A stretch of 64,000 bases of DNA from Roseibacillus sp. (GTDB taxonomy: Bacteria > Verrucomicrobiota > Verrucomicrobiia > Verrucomicrobiales > Akkermansiaceae). The notes beneath the pieces are model-generated. The model was not told the DNA's origin. It did no database searches and saw only the letters and a list, made by a program, of their open reading frames with translations. The stretch is taken from assembly GCA_028821775.1 (NCBI GenBank), contig JAPKFB010000003.1:62001-126000 (forward strand). Direction: 5' to 3'. A program made the position numbers and the translations under genes. Of the stretch, positions 19,889 to 28,659 are shown in pieces (positions within the stretch are counted from its first letter, which is position 1; each line of letters starts with the position of its first letter).

Positions 19889-20311
19889 ATGAAAACAACC
19901 CCGTTCACTTTGGAAACGACGGCCAAGATCTTCATTCGTTGCTTCAGCCAGGCGAGGCTCTCCGAGCAGCAAAGACTGGAGCTGCTTGAGGGTTTGCCGA
20001 AGGCCAGTGTTTTCGAACTGGAATCTCTGCTCAAGGTGTAGGAGACGGAAGGATCCGAGATCTTGGGGGAACGGCTTGCACGCACTCTCGCGGCAGCTCC
20101 GGCAAGTCGCAGCGTATCAGCGGAGTCCTTTTCGAAGTTGGCGGCCGCTTTTCCCCAGTCTGTGCGTCAAGCTCTTCTCGAGGCCTATGGGCAGGCGGCC
20201 ATCAGGGACATCTCGAGGGCGGAGGTCTCGATCATGCCGTCCGGCCTCGACCAGAACATGAGTCATCAGGAGCGCGCGGATCTCATCGCCTTTCTTGAGT
20301 CCTTGAAGTGA
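19889..20311 (+). pseudogene. C-terminal fragment of a PVC heme-binding/HEAT-type protein, interrupted by an in-frame TAG
   Basis: One frame for 141 codons: MKTTPFTLETTAKIFIRCFSQARLSEQQRLELLEGLPKASVFELESLLKV[TAG 20039-20041]ETEGSEILGERLARTLAAAPASRSVSAESFSKLAAAFPQSVRQALLEAYGQAAIRDISRAEVSIMPSGLDQNMSHQERADLIAFLESLK. The end resembles the usual 'SLMPxGLExxMxxQxxADLIAFL' terminus. Confidence 0.65.
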
Positions 20312-20455
20312 TCTCGATGAGCGTCCCGGGCCAGCTTACACAAGGCTCCTGGTCCTCCACGAAATCAGGGCTCGAACAGGAAAGTCTTAGCCATCACCCG
20401 TGTCCAGAACCGTCAGATCCGGCCCTGGACCCGATCGCACCGAGCTCCAGCTCAA

Positions 20456-22546
20456 TCAAAACTGGTAGCGCACATCCATCCAGAACGACCGGGGCACTCC
20501 AATTGAACGAAGGCCCGAAGAACCAAGACCTGTGGTGATCTCCTGATCGAAGAGATTCTCCACACGAGCGTGCACAGAAAAACCGTCGCTCAAGGTCAGC
20601 TCCGCTCCGAGACGGACGCTCCACCAGGATGGGAGGTGACGCACTTCGAGGGCATCGTCATACTGGCCGCTCCCAAAGTCGACTTGAGCAAGGAGACCCA
20701 GCGATTCCAGGGGATTGCTCTCGAGCCCAGCCACCAATCGATGCGCAGGCGCCTGGGGAAATCGTTTGCCCTCCAGCAGCGGTTGGTCAGGCGAATCCGT
20801 AAACTCGGATCGGGAGAAGAGATAGGTCAGCGTGAAGGCGCAAAGGGGAGAGGGTTGCCAGCGAGCACGGGCCTCCAATCCCCAGGCGCGCGCTTCCTCG
20901 ACGTTTCGGCGCTGCGCCACCGTGCCGCCTGGCGGAACGAAACCTGCAATAGCCATGGCCTCGCCCGGATCGCCGATCGGCACGTTCGCGATGGCGTTCC
21001 CAATCCAATTGTGGAAGAGGCTCAGCTCGAGGGAAAAGTCATCTTCCGGGGTCCAACGGGCTCCGGCAGCGAGGCTTAAGAATCGTTCCGGTTCGAGGCC
21101 CGGGTTTGCTTCGGTGATATCATTGCGAACCCGGAACGGGCGGTAGAGTTCGTTGATAGTGGGAAGGCGAAAAGACGATCCGGTCGACGCGGTCAGGGTG
21201 AGGGTCTCGGCCAGAGGATGGCGCAGAGCAAGACCGACAGAGGGTTCCAGACCATCCCGGTTGGCGAAACGGTCGCTGCGCAACAAGGCACCGGAAGCGG
21301 GGCTTCGTTCCACACGTTCTCCCTCGCGCAGGGACCAGAAGTCGAGCCGGGCACTCGCATCGAGAGAGGAAACGGATCCAAAACGATACTCCGACCGGGC
21401 AAAGACGCCGCCGAAGGTCTGCACCCCGCCCGCCCGACGTCGCCGCAGGAAAGCCCCTTTCACGAATCCGGCATTCTCATTCGTCTCTCCGCGCAGGTGA
21501 CGGACGTCCGCCCCAACGAGCAAGTCAAGTTGCGTGGTCGGATGAAGCGTGCTCGTGACTCCACCGCCAATTCCCTCTCCCGGAACGTCGAACTGGTCCA
21601 ATGCGGGAGACTCACTGCTCCGCGTGGCATCGACTGACGAAAAGAGGGCCTGGAAGTCGCGCCGTTGATAGTAGGCCAGCGCCTGCCAGGTCTGCTCAGG
21701 ATTTTCTTGAGTCACTCGAACCGAAAAATCGAATGCCTCGGTGGAATTGCGCGCGAGGACTGTCCCGTTCCCCCGCTCCTCCTCGTAATACGAGAAGGCA
21801 GACTCGATCGTAAGCCCGCCCGAGGGTCGCCAGGCGAGGCGTGCTTCCGCACCACGAGTTTCGAGATCGAGCCGCCGATCGACTGCGCCGCGCTGGCCCG
21901 CCCTCAACCCGTGAAACCCGTCGGATCGAAAAGTGAAGCCCGTGATTTGTCCTGTCAGGATGGAATCCCGGGGAACCACCTCCGTGGATGCAAAGAGGCC
22001 CCGGGTGCCCTGGCTTCCTCCGCTGAGATGCAACCGCGAACTGTTCTCGCGGGGTTCCCGACTCGTCAACTGGACGATCCCTGCCGGACTCTGATTTCCC
22101 CAGGCCGCCGCGCGAGCCGCCGGGACAATGCGCGCGGAAGAGAGTAAATCAGGGCGGTAACGAGCCCAGGAAATCCAACCACCGAACGGATCGTTCTGCG
22201 GAATACCATCGCGCAGGACCAGCGTGCGCGCTGCGGCGGTTGCACCCGTCCGTCGCAGGCTCACCCCGGCCGAAGTGGGATTCCCGAAGAGCGCCGTCTG
22301 GCGGCGATAGAGCGAAAACGACGGTTCGTTGGCAAGCAGCTCGTCGAGAGTGCGAGGCGAATAGGCGGCGATCTCATCGGCATCCCAGACGACGAGCTCA
22401 TCATCCCCCTCAAGCAGGCGCTCCGCAACAATCACCGTCTCCGGCAGAACCTCCACCTCCTGACCACAAAGATCCGAGAGGCCTACTGCAAGGACGAGCA
22501 AGGGGCTCCACGCAAGACCGCCAGGCGCGGGCGAAAATCTACTCAT
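20456..22546 (-). CDS. TonB-dependent outer-membrane receptor
   Basis: Plug domain (LDELLANEPSFSLYRRQTALFGNPTSAGVSLRRTGATAAARTLVLRDGIPQNDPFGG), beta-barrel repeats, C-terminal SFWMDVRYQF. Confidence 0.93.
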   Translation of the reverse strand: MSRFSPAPGGLAWSPLLVLAVGLSDLCGQEVEVLPETVIVAERLLEGDDELVVWDADEIAAYSPRTLDELLANEPSFSLYRRQTALFGNPTSAGVSLRRTGATAAARTLVLRDGIPQNDPFGGWISWARYRPDLLSSARIVPAARAAAWGNQSPAGIVQLTSREPRENSSRLHLSGGSQGTRGLFASTEVVPRDSILTGQITGFTFRSDGFHGLRAGQRGAVDRRLDLETRGAEARLAWRPSGGLTIESAFSYYEEERGNGTVLARNSTEAFDFSVRVTQENPEQTWQALAYYQRRDFQALFSSVDATRSSESPALDQFDVPGEGIGGGVTSTLHPTTQLDLLVGADVRHLRGETNENAGFVKGAFLRRRRAGGVQTFGGVFARSEYRFGSVSSLDASARLDFWSLREGERVERSPASGALLRSDRFANRDGLEPSVGLALRHPLAETLTLTASTGSSFRLPTINELYRPFRVRNDITEANPGLEPERFLSLAAGARWTPEDDFSLELSLFHNWIGNAIANVPIGDPGEAMAIAGFVPPGGTVAQRRNVEEARAWGLEARARWQPSPLCAFTLTYLFSRSEFTDSPDQPLLEGKRFPQAPAHRLVAGLESNPLESLGLLAQVDFGSGQYDDALEVRHLPSWWSVRLGAELTLSDGFSVHARVENLFDQEITTGLGSSGLRSIGVPRSFWMDVRYQF

Positions 22547-22909
22547 GGCCGCACGGGTTCCAGGGTGAGTTTCCGCTGAGCGACGAGGGGACGTTAACCC
22601 ATCCGGCCGGCCGGACGGTGAGACGCGATGGTCCAGCTGGCTGTTTCATGCCCCGATTTCAGATTCGCGATAATCCGACCACTTCCCGGTATTCCCGATG
22701 GGAATAATCGACGCAGACTTCGCCTCCACACGAAAGACGACAAGGGGAGGGATTACAATCACAGGATTGGCGACCCGCTTCCATTCCTGCCGAGAATCCC
22801 GTAACCCCCGGCTGATAGTCAGTTCGGGTGCCCCTGAAATCTTGACGTGAACCACGGTCCGGGGAGGATGGAGTGAAATTTCCGCCCCCCCTCCGCCCCT
22901 CACGGATCC

Positions 22910-24991
22910 ATGACTCATTTCCCATCCACCGCCTTCATTTTCATCATCTTGGGTCTGCTTGCAGGCAATCTTGCCGGCGACAACGCGCCCTCCGCCGACT
23001 GGCCGGTTTATCTTGGAGGCAAGGAGCGCAATCTGTACTCGCCGCTCAATCAGATCAATCGTGACAACGTAAAGAAGCTCGAGGTCGCGTGGACCTACAA
23101 CACCGTTCACAAGGCCGAGTACCAGGCCAACAATCTTATCGTCCGGGGAATCCTCTACACCCCGTCGGCAACCAGGGAAATAATCGCTCTCAACGCGGCC
23201 ACCGGCGAGGAGATTTGGAAGTGGGATCCAGGGAAGGAGCGCTCCGGTCGAGGACGCGCTCGCCAGCGCGGATTGGTCTACTGGGAGAACTCGAAGGGAG
23301 GAGAGAGGCGCCTGCTAACCGGGGTTGGGGGATACCTGTTCGCCCTGGACCCGGAAACGGGCAAAGTCATTCGCGAGTTCGGGGAGAACGGCTCGATCGC
23401 GTTGGGTTCGGGACTGAACACCCCGGGCGTGGTTTACAAGAACCTCCTCATCGTGGGCGGAGTGGGTGGAGTAGGCGCGGTGCGGTCCTACGATGTCAGA
23501 TCCGGAGAACGTCGATGGATCTTCAATCTGATTCCACGACCCGGTGAACTCGGCCACGACACCTGGCCCAAGGACGCCTACAAGTCCGCCACCGGAGTGA
23601 TGCCCTGGTGCGGCCAGTCGCTCGATGAAAAACGCGGAATTGTCTATGTCGCCACCAAGACCGCCGAGCCCGACTTCTACGGTGGAAAGCGTCATGGAAA
23701 GAACCTCTTCGCCAATTGTCTCCTCGCGCTGAACGCGGCGACCGGCGAGCGCCTCTGGCATTTCCAGATCGTGCACCACGATCTACTCGACAAGGACCTC
23801 CCCTGCCCGCCCGTCCTGCTGAGTGTTACCCAAGACGGAAAGAAGATCGACGCGGTGGCGCAGGGAACAAAGCATGGCCGGCTCTTTGTCTTCAATCGTG
23901 TCACCGGAAAACCACTCTGGCCGATCGAGGAGAAGCCCGTTCCGCAATCTGATTTGGAGGGCGAGCAGGCCTGGCCCACTCAACCATTTCCGACCAAGCC
24001 TCCGCCGTTGATGCGCCAAAACTACACGGAAGCCGACGCCTCTAACATTTCCCCAGCCACCCATCAACTTACCCTGGACCGCATTCGCGCCTCACCAAAC
24101 TTTGGACCCTTCCCCGCGCCCAGCCTGAAGGAGACCGTGATGTTTCCCGGATATGACGGGGGCATGGAATGGGGTGGCGGAGCAGCCGATCCCGATGGCA
24201 TCTACTACGTGAACATCAACGAAATGCCGTGGCTCCTCCAGATGGTGAACATCAAACGTCCCGACGGGTCTCGGATCATCCCCGGTGAGAAGGACTACCT
24301 GATTCATTGCGGTGCCTGCCATGGCCTGGATCGCAAGGGCAATCTTGTGGCCGGCTTCCCACCCCTCATCGACATCGCCAAGCGGAAGACCCGTGCCGAG
24401 ATTGACTTGATCACCCGTCAGGGAGGCGGCCGCATGCCAGGCTACGCTTCGATGTCCGAAGCCAAGCGCAAGGCTATCCTGGACTACGTGCTCAAGGAGA
24501 ATGCGAGGTCGGAGGAAGATAAGGACCCCAAGGTCGGCGCCCCGCCCCGGAAGCCCGAACCCGCGTCCTATGCCTTCGGTGGCTTCCGTCGCTGGCTTGA
24601 TCCGGAAGGCTACCCCGCCATCAAACCGCCGTGGGGAACCTTGAACGCGGTGGATCTCAATACCGGTGAGATCAAATGGAAGGTCGTCCTGGGGGAGTAC
24701 CCGGAGCTGACCGCTCGCGGAATTCCCCCCACCGGCACCGAGAACTATGGTGGACCGGTCGTGACCGCGGGCGGACTCCTCTTTATCGGAGCAACCGCCG
24801 ATGAGATGTTCCGGGTCTTTGACAAAGACACCGGCAAGCTGCTTTGGAAGGCCAAGTTGCCCTTCAGCGGTAACGCCACCCCCAGCACCTACATGGTCGC
24901 GGGTCGCCAATACGTCGTCATTTCCGCGGGAGGCGGCAAGTCCGGTCGACCGCACGGGGGAAGCCTCGTCGCCTTCGCCTTGCCAAAGTGA
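22910..24991 (+). CDS. PQQ-dependent dehydrogenase (quinoprotein glucose-dehydrogenase-like) with inserted cytochrome c domain
   Basis: DWPVYLGGKERNLYSPLNQINRDNVKKLEVAWTYN; internal HCGACHGLDRKGNLVAGFPPLIDI heme segment; PPTGTENYGGPVVTAGGLLFIGATADEMFRVFDKDTGKLLWKAKLPFSGNATPSTYMVAGRQYVVISAGGG. Confidence 0.93.
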   Translation: MTHFPSTAFIFIILGLLAGNLAGDNAPSADWPVYLGGKERNLYSPLNQINRDNVKKLEVAWTYNTVHKAEYQANNLIVRGILYTPSATREIIALNAATGEEIWKWDPGKERSGRGRARQRGLVYWENSKGGERRLLTGVGGYLFALDPETGKVIREFGENGSIALGSGLNTPGVVYKNLLIVGGVGGVGAVRSYDVRSGERRWIFNLIPRPGELGHDTWPKDAYKSATGVMPWCGQSLDEKRGIVYVATKTAEPDFYGGKRHGKNLFANCLLALNAATGERLWHFQIVHHDLLDKDLPCPPVLLSVTQDGKKIDAVAQGTKHGRLFVFNRVTGKPLWPIEEKPVPQSDLEGEQAWPTQPFPTKPPPLMRQNYTEADASNISPATHQLTLDRIRASPNFGPFPAPSLKETVMFPGYDGGMEWGGGAADPDGIYYVNINEMPWLLQMVNIKRPDGSRIIPGEKDYLIHCGACHGLDRKGNLVAGFPPLIDIAKRKTRAEIDLITRQGGGRMPGYASMSEAKRKAILDYVLKENARSEEDKDPKVGAPPRKPEPASYAFGGFRRWLDPEGYPAIKPPWGTLNAVDLNTGEIKWKVVLGEYPELTARGIPPTGTENYGGPVVTAGGLLFIGATADEMFRVFDKDTGKLLWKAKLPFSGNATPSTYMVAGRQYVVISAGGGKSGRPHGGSLVAFALPK

Positions 24992-25117
24992 TCGAAGCTC
25001 ACCCAAAGGAGGCCGCCGACACCCCAAATAAAAGAGCATGCCCTGGAGTGCTCGCCCTTCAATTGATCGATGCGATCGTCGAACTTGTCTTCAATGACCA
25101 CCACCCGCACCGGAGGT

Positions 25118-25324
25118 TTATTGATTGCTAAGAATTTCCTTTCTGGGGCCGGGTTTCCAGGCGGCTGAGGAACCGGGGAAGGTGGGGGTGCAATTGGCAG
25201 CGGGGAGCAGATGGGTAGTCACTTGGTCAATAAATCCTTGGAGGATATTGAACACATCTCGCTGGGTCACACCGAGCTCATCACTAAGCTCCATGACTAG
25301 GTCTCGTTTCGTAATCGTTTTCAT
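25118..25324 (-). pseudogene. Truncated HU/IHF-family DNA-binding protein
   Basis: MKTITKRDLVMELSDELGVTQRDVFNILQGFIDQVTTHL matches an HU alpha-helical N-terminus; the beta-arm/DNA-binding half is absent and the tail (LPAANCTPTFPGSSAAWKPGPRKEILSNQ) is non-homologous, suggesting frameshift or decay. Confidence 0.65.
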
Positions 25325-25554
25325 CGGCAGCACACGCTAAGGTTTTACAGTATCACAAAGATCTTCGTAGTCTTCAGGTAATATTGGGAGTGGGACAGTT
25401 AAAGCGAACTCTATTTGTCATCCATCTACGGACGAAAAGTGACACTTTACTAACAAAGTATATCCTCTGAGTTCTGAAAATTCAGAGACTGACTGAACGT
25501 AGTGTTTGTGTTCGGGATTGACTCTCGGATTGTTTAACACTAACAGAATATTTT

Positions 25555-25899
25555 ATGAAATCGATCTACTCAGTTATGTTGGCCGTGATGGTCTTACTCT
25601 CAGCCCAAACAACAGTTCTCGCTACTCCCGCATGGACGGGCATTGCAAAGATTTCCCAGCTACAAGCGAAGGCTAACGGGGAGGTTTGGGTTTTGCTTGA
25701 AGGTGTCTCAGAGTGGCACGGAATCGTTCCGAATGCAGAGGTGAGTGGCTCAAGAGATGCCGTTAATCGGATGTATTCGATGCTTGAGAAAGCCATGGAA
25801 GCAGATCGTGCGATCCGCTTGCTGACCGACGGGCAAGTGGCGATTGAAGGCCAGAGTCCATTTCCCAATGTGATCTCTGTAGAGACCCTACGGGGATAA
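25555..25899 (+). CDS. Small secreted protein of unknown function
   Basis: 114 aa, signal peptide MKSIYSVMLAVMVLLSAQTTVLA; mature AWTGIAKISQLQAKANGEVWVLLEG...; preceded by an AT-rich leader. Confidence 0.75.
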   Translation: MKSIYSVMLAVMVLLSAQTTVLATPAWTGIAKISQLQAKANGEVWVLLEGVSEWHGIVPNAEVSGSRDAVNRMYSMLEKAMEADRAIRLLTDGQVAIEGQSPFPNVISVETLRG

Positions 25900-26111
25900 T
25901 ATTGCTAGGAAATTGCTTTTCCGCCCTGATTTTCTGGCGCTTCACGGGAGGGGGAAGGTGGGGGTGGAAGGGGTGCAATTTCACTGCATTCCATCTTTGT
26001 GGGAAGATTGGCGAAGCCTCCAAGCCAAGGTCGAGGACATGGAGGGATTGGGATTTGATTGGGGGATTCATTCGGGGGCTCTTCCTCCTGAGGCGCTTGG
26101 CAGGATCCTCA

Positions 26112-26130
26112 ACAGACTGGAAATCAGTGT
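26112..26130. repeat. Single copy of a palindromic element of the 'TDWKSV/TDFQSV' type
   Basis: ACAGACTGGAAATCAGTGT reads TDWKSV on plus and TDFQSV on minus, hexapeptides recurring in spurious ORFs of PVC genomes (from memory). Confidence 0.5.
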
Positions 26131-26346
26131 ATTCCGATGTGATCGATTTTCTGGACTCCATGAGTAAGCTCATCTCCAATTTTTCGAAACTGGTGATTCT
26201 GGAGCTCGCGCCCGCGCCGAAACCGTTTCACGGCCAGTTCATTCAGATGGATGTCGTCGAGGTCGCCGAGGTGAAGTGAGTACGCAAAAGAGTGGAGGAT
26301 CTGCAGATCCCGGTCTCGGCGGCGTGTCCTAACCTGGATTTACGGT

Positions 26347-28587
26347 TTACTGTGCCGCGTTGTGATTGGGCGGCGTGATGCCGAGGAGGTGCTCTCTGAA
26401 GAAGTCCTTCCGTCGTCGGTCGCCATGCCTGCCTCCTCCGCCATGTCCGGCTCCGGGGACGACAATGAGATCATAGTCCCTGTTCGCCTTGTTCAGGGCC
26501 GCGGCCAGGCGCAGGGTTGATTCCGGAGGCACGTTATTGTCCAACTCTCCGACGATCAGGAGCAATTTTCCGCGCAGGCGATGCGCGTTGTCGATGTTGG
26601 AAGACGCGGCATAGTGCGGTCCCACCGGGTAGCCCATCCATTGTTCGTTCCAGGAAGCCTTGTCCATCCGGTTGTCGTGGCAACCGCAGGAGGAAACCGC
26701 GACCTTGTAAAAGTCGGGGTGAAAGAGAAGCGCACCGGTCGAACTCTGGCCTCCGGCTGAGCCGCCGTAGATCCCCACTCGGGAAATGTCATACCAGGAG
26801 TGTTTTTCGGCAACGGCCTGGTGCCAGAGAATGCGATCCGGGAAGCCCGCGTCCTTCAGGTTCTGCCAACACACGTCATGGAAGGCCTTGGAACGATTGG
26901 CCGTTCCCATCCCGTCGATCTTGACCACCACGAAGCCCATCTCGGTCCACGAGGAATAGCGATTCCCCGCGCTCCACTGCTTGGGGACATACGAATCATG
27001 GGGGCCGGCGTAGATGGCCTCGAGGACGGGATACTTCTTGTTGGGGTCAAAGTCGTGCGGCCGGCTGATGAGGCCCCAAATCCTGGTCTTGCCGTCCCGG
27101 CCCAGGGCCGAGAATACTTCGGGTGATTCCCAGCCGGTGGCCTTCAGTTCGGCGAGGTCGGTCTCTTCCAGTTTGCACACCAGGCGCCCGTCGGCGACGC
27201 GGCGGAGTTCGTGCACGGGGGGCAAATCGATGCGCGAATAGGAATCGATGATGAACCTGTGATCCGGCGAGTAATGAATTTTGTGGTATCCATTTCCCTC
27301 CGTCAGGGCGGTGAAGCCACTCCCGTCAAAATTGATCCGGTAATAGTGAATGAGGTAGGGATCCTGCCCCTTGATCCTCCCGCTCCCCCGGAACCAGATC
27401 TGGCGGTTCTCCTCGTCGATTTGATCGACGTAGCGAACCACGAATTCGCCCTTGGTGATTTGCTTCGATGTTCCTGAAGCGATATCGACCAGATAGAGAT
27501 GTCGCCATCCGTCTTGCTCGGAGAGATAGACGATTTCCTTGTTCCCCTTCAGCCAATTGACGCGCGGCACCCCCGTGGGTTGGGCATGCTCAGTCCAGAT
27601 GAAGGTCTTCGACACTTCGTCGATGATGTTGCGTGATTTGCCGGTGAGGGTGTCGATTTCGATGATGCGAAACCGTTGATGACCGCGATCGATTTTCTCG
27701 TAGCGAAGGTGGCGTCCGTCGGGAGTCCAGCGGAGATTCGGTCCGCGAAAATCAATGAGGCCAACCTCGGGTTTCTGCTGAACACGTTTCGCGAGGTCAA
27801 ACCAGTTCAGCTCATGGGTGGGAAACTTGTCCCCCGGAAGCGGGTATTTGCGGGTGTGTAGCTTGGCGCGTCCTCCCTCCTTGGGGGAGGATTCAATGAG
27901 ATGAACTTCGCGCACTTCGCCAGGTTGCACCCGGAACGCAACGAGGTTATTGGAGGTTGGCGCCCAGTAGGGCTCTTGGTAGCTATTCCCCGCGGCGCCG
28001 TCTTTGGTGAGTTGGATCGTCTCGTCTCCCTCGATCGCTTTGACGAAGAGATTGTGATTCTGGATGGAGGCTCGCCATTTGCCATTCGGGGAGGTGTTAC
28101 GGCTGGCCCGATAGGGTTTCGGTTCGGATTTCCCTTTGGGTTTCTTGGGGGCGTCCCTGATGTTCTCCGGCGGTTTTTCCAGCTTGGTCAGTTGGTAGGT
28201 CTGGAGGGGACAACGGAAGTAGCTGCCCTTGGCTCGAAAGGTCACCACCTTTTTGGCGAGATCAAATTTCAGATCATCCAGGGGCAGATTCTCTGCTTGA
28301 AACGCTCCTCCGTCGGCATCTGCGAGGGCCTTGGCTAGGCGCTGGTGGTCGAACGCTCGCTCCCGAAGGCCCTTTTTCAAATCGACCAGGACAAACTCCC
28401 GTTCTCCTTTGGCGAGATCATTGCGGTACCAGAAATGCGTGTCGTCGGCGGACCACTGGGGGGTGATGCGGTTCTTGTAAACATTGCCATGGGCCATCGG
28501 CATGGAACCCAAGAGCAATGCGGTGATGAATGATGTGAGTTCCAGAGGACGAAGCAGTGCGTTGAAGATTCGATGAGTGTTCTTCAT
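26347..28587 (-). CDS. S9 family serine peptidase (DPP-IV / prolyl oligopeptidase type)
   Basis: DPP-IV-like propeller and catalytic VGIYGGSAGGQSSTGALLFHPDFYKVAVSSCGCHDNRMDKASWNEQWMGYPVG, GELDNNVPPESTLRL, GAGHGGGG. Confidence 0.95.
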   Translation of the reverse strand: MKNTHRIFNALLRPLELTSFITALLLGSMPMAHGNVYKNRITPQWSADDTHFWYRNDLAKGEREFVLVDLKKGLRERAFDHQRLAKALADADGGAFQAENLPLDDLKFDLAKKVVTFRAKGSYFRCPLQTYQLTKLEKPPENIRDAPKKPKGKSEPKPYRASRNTSPNGKWRASIQNHNLFVKAIEGDETIQLTKDGAAGNSYQEPYWAPTSNNLVAFRVQPGEVREVHLIESSPKEGGRAKLHTRKYPLPGDKFPTHELNWFDLAKRVQQKPEVGLIDFRGPNLRWTPDGRHLRYEKIDRGHQRFRIIEIDTLTGKSRNIIDEVSKTFIWTEHAQPTGVPRVNWLKGNKEIVYLSEQDGWRHLYLVDIASGTSKQITKGEFVVRYVDQIDEENRQIWFRGSGRIKGQDPYLIHYYRINFDGSGFTALTEGNGYHKIHYSPDHRFIIDSYSRIDLPPVHELRRVADGRLVCKLEETDLAELKATGWESPEVFSALGRDGKTRIWGLISRPHDFDPNKKYPVLEAIYAGPHDSYVPKQWSAGNRYSSWTEMGFVVVKIDGMGTANRSKAFHDVCWQNLKDAGFPDRILWHQAVAEKHSWYDISRVGIYGGSAGGQSSTGALLFHPDFYKVAVSSCGCHDNRMDKASWNEQWMGYPVGPHYAASSNIDNAHRLRGKLLLIVGELDNNVPPESTLRLAAALNKANRDYDLIVVPGAGHGGGGRHGDRRRKDFFREHLLGITPPNHNAAQ

Positions 28588-28659
28588 GGAGGTGTCGGCT
28601 GTTACTGCGAAATGCCGAATCGTTTATCAATCTCATATCTGTCCTGGCAGCATATCAGG

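Noticed and set aside
22547-22909. Possible cobalamin riboswitch upstream of the TonB-dependent receptor
   Set aside because: Looked for a B12-box-like element on the minus strand; no convincing match.
22646-23110. 154-aa minus-strand ORF upstream of the PQQ gene
   Set aside because: Half is antisense to the PQQ gene; the rest (HVKISGAPELTISRGLRDSRQEWKRV) was not assignable to a family.
24889-25110. 73-aa minus ORF MRVVVIEDKFDDRIDQLKGEHSR...
   Set aside because: Mostly overlaps the 3' end of the PQQ gene; too short and unassigned to claim as a gene.
25902-26279. 125-aa plus ORF and its minus-strand counterpart 25763..26179
   Set aside because: Both appear to be artefacts around the TDWKSV/TDFQSV palindrome; no ribosome-binding site or recognisable domain.
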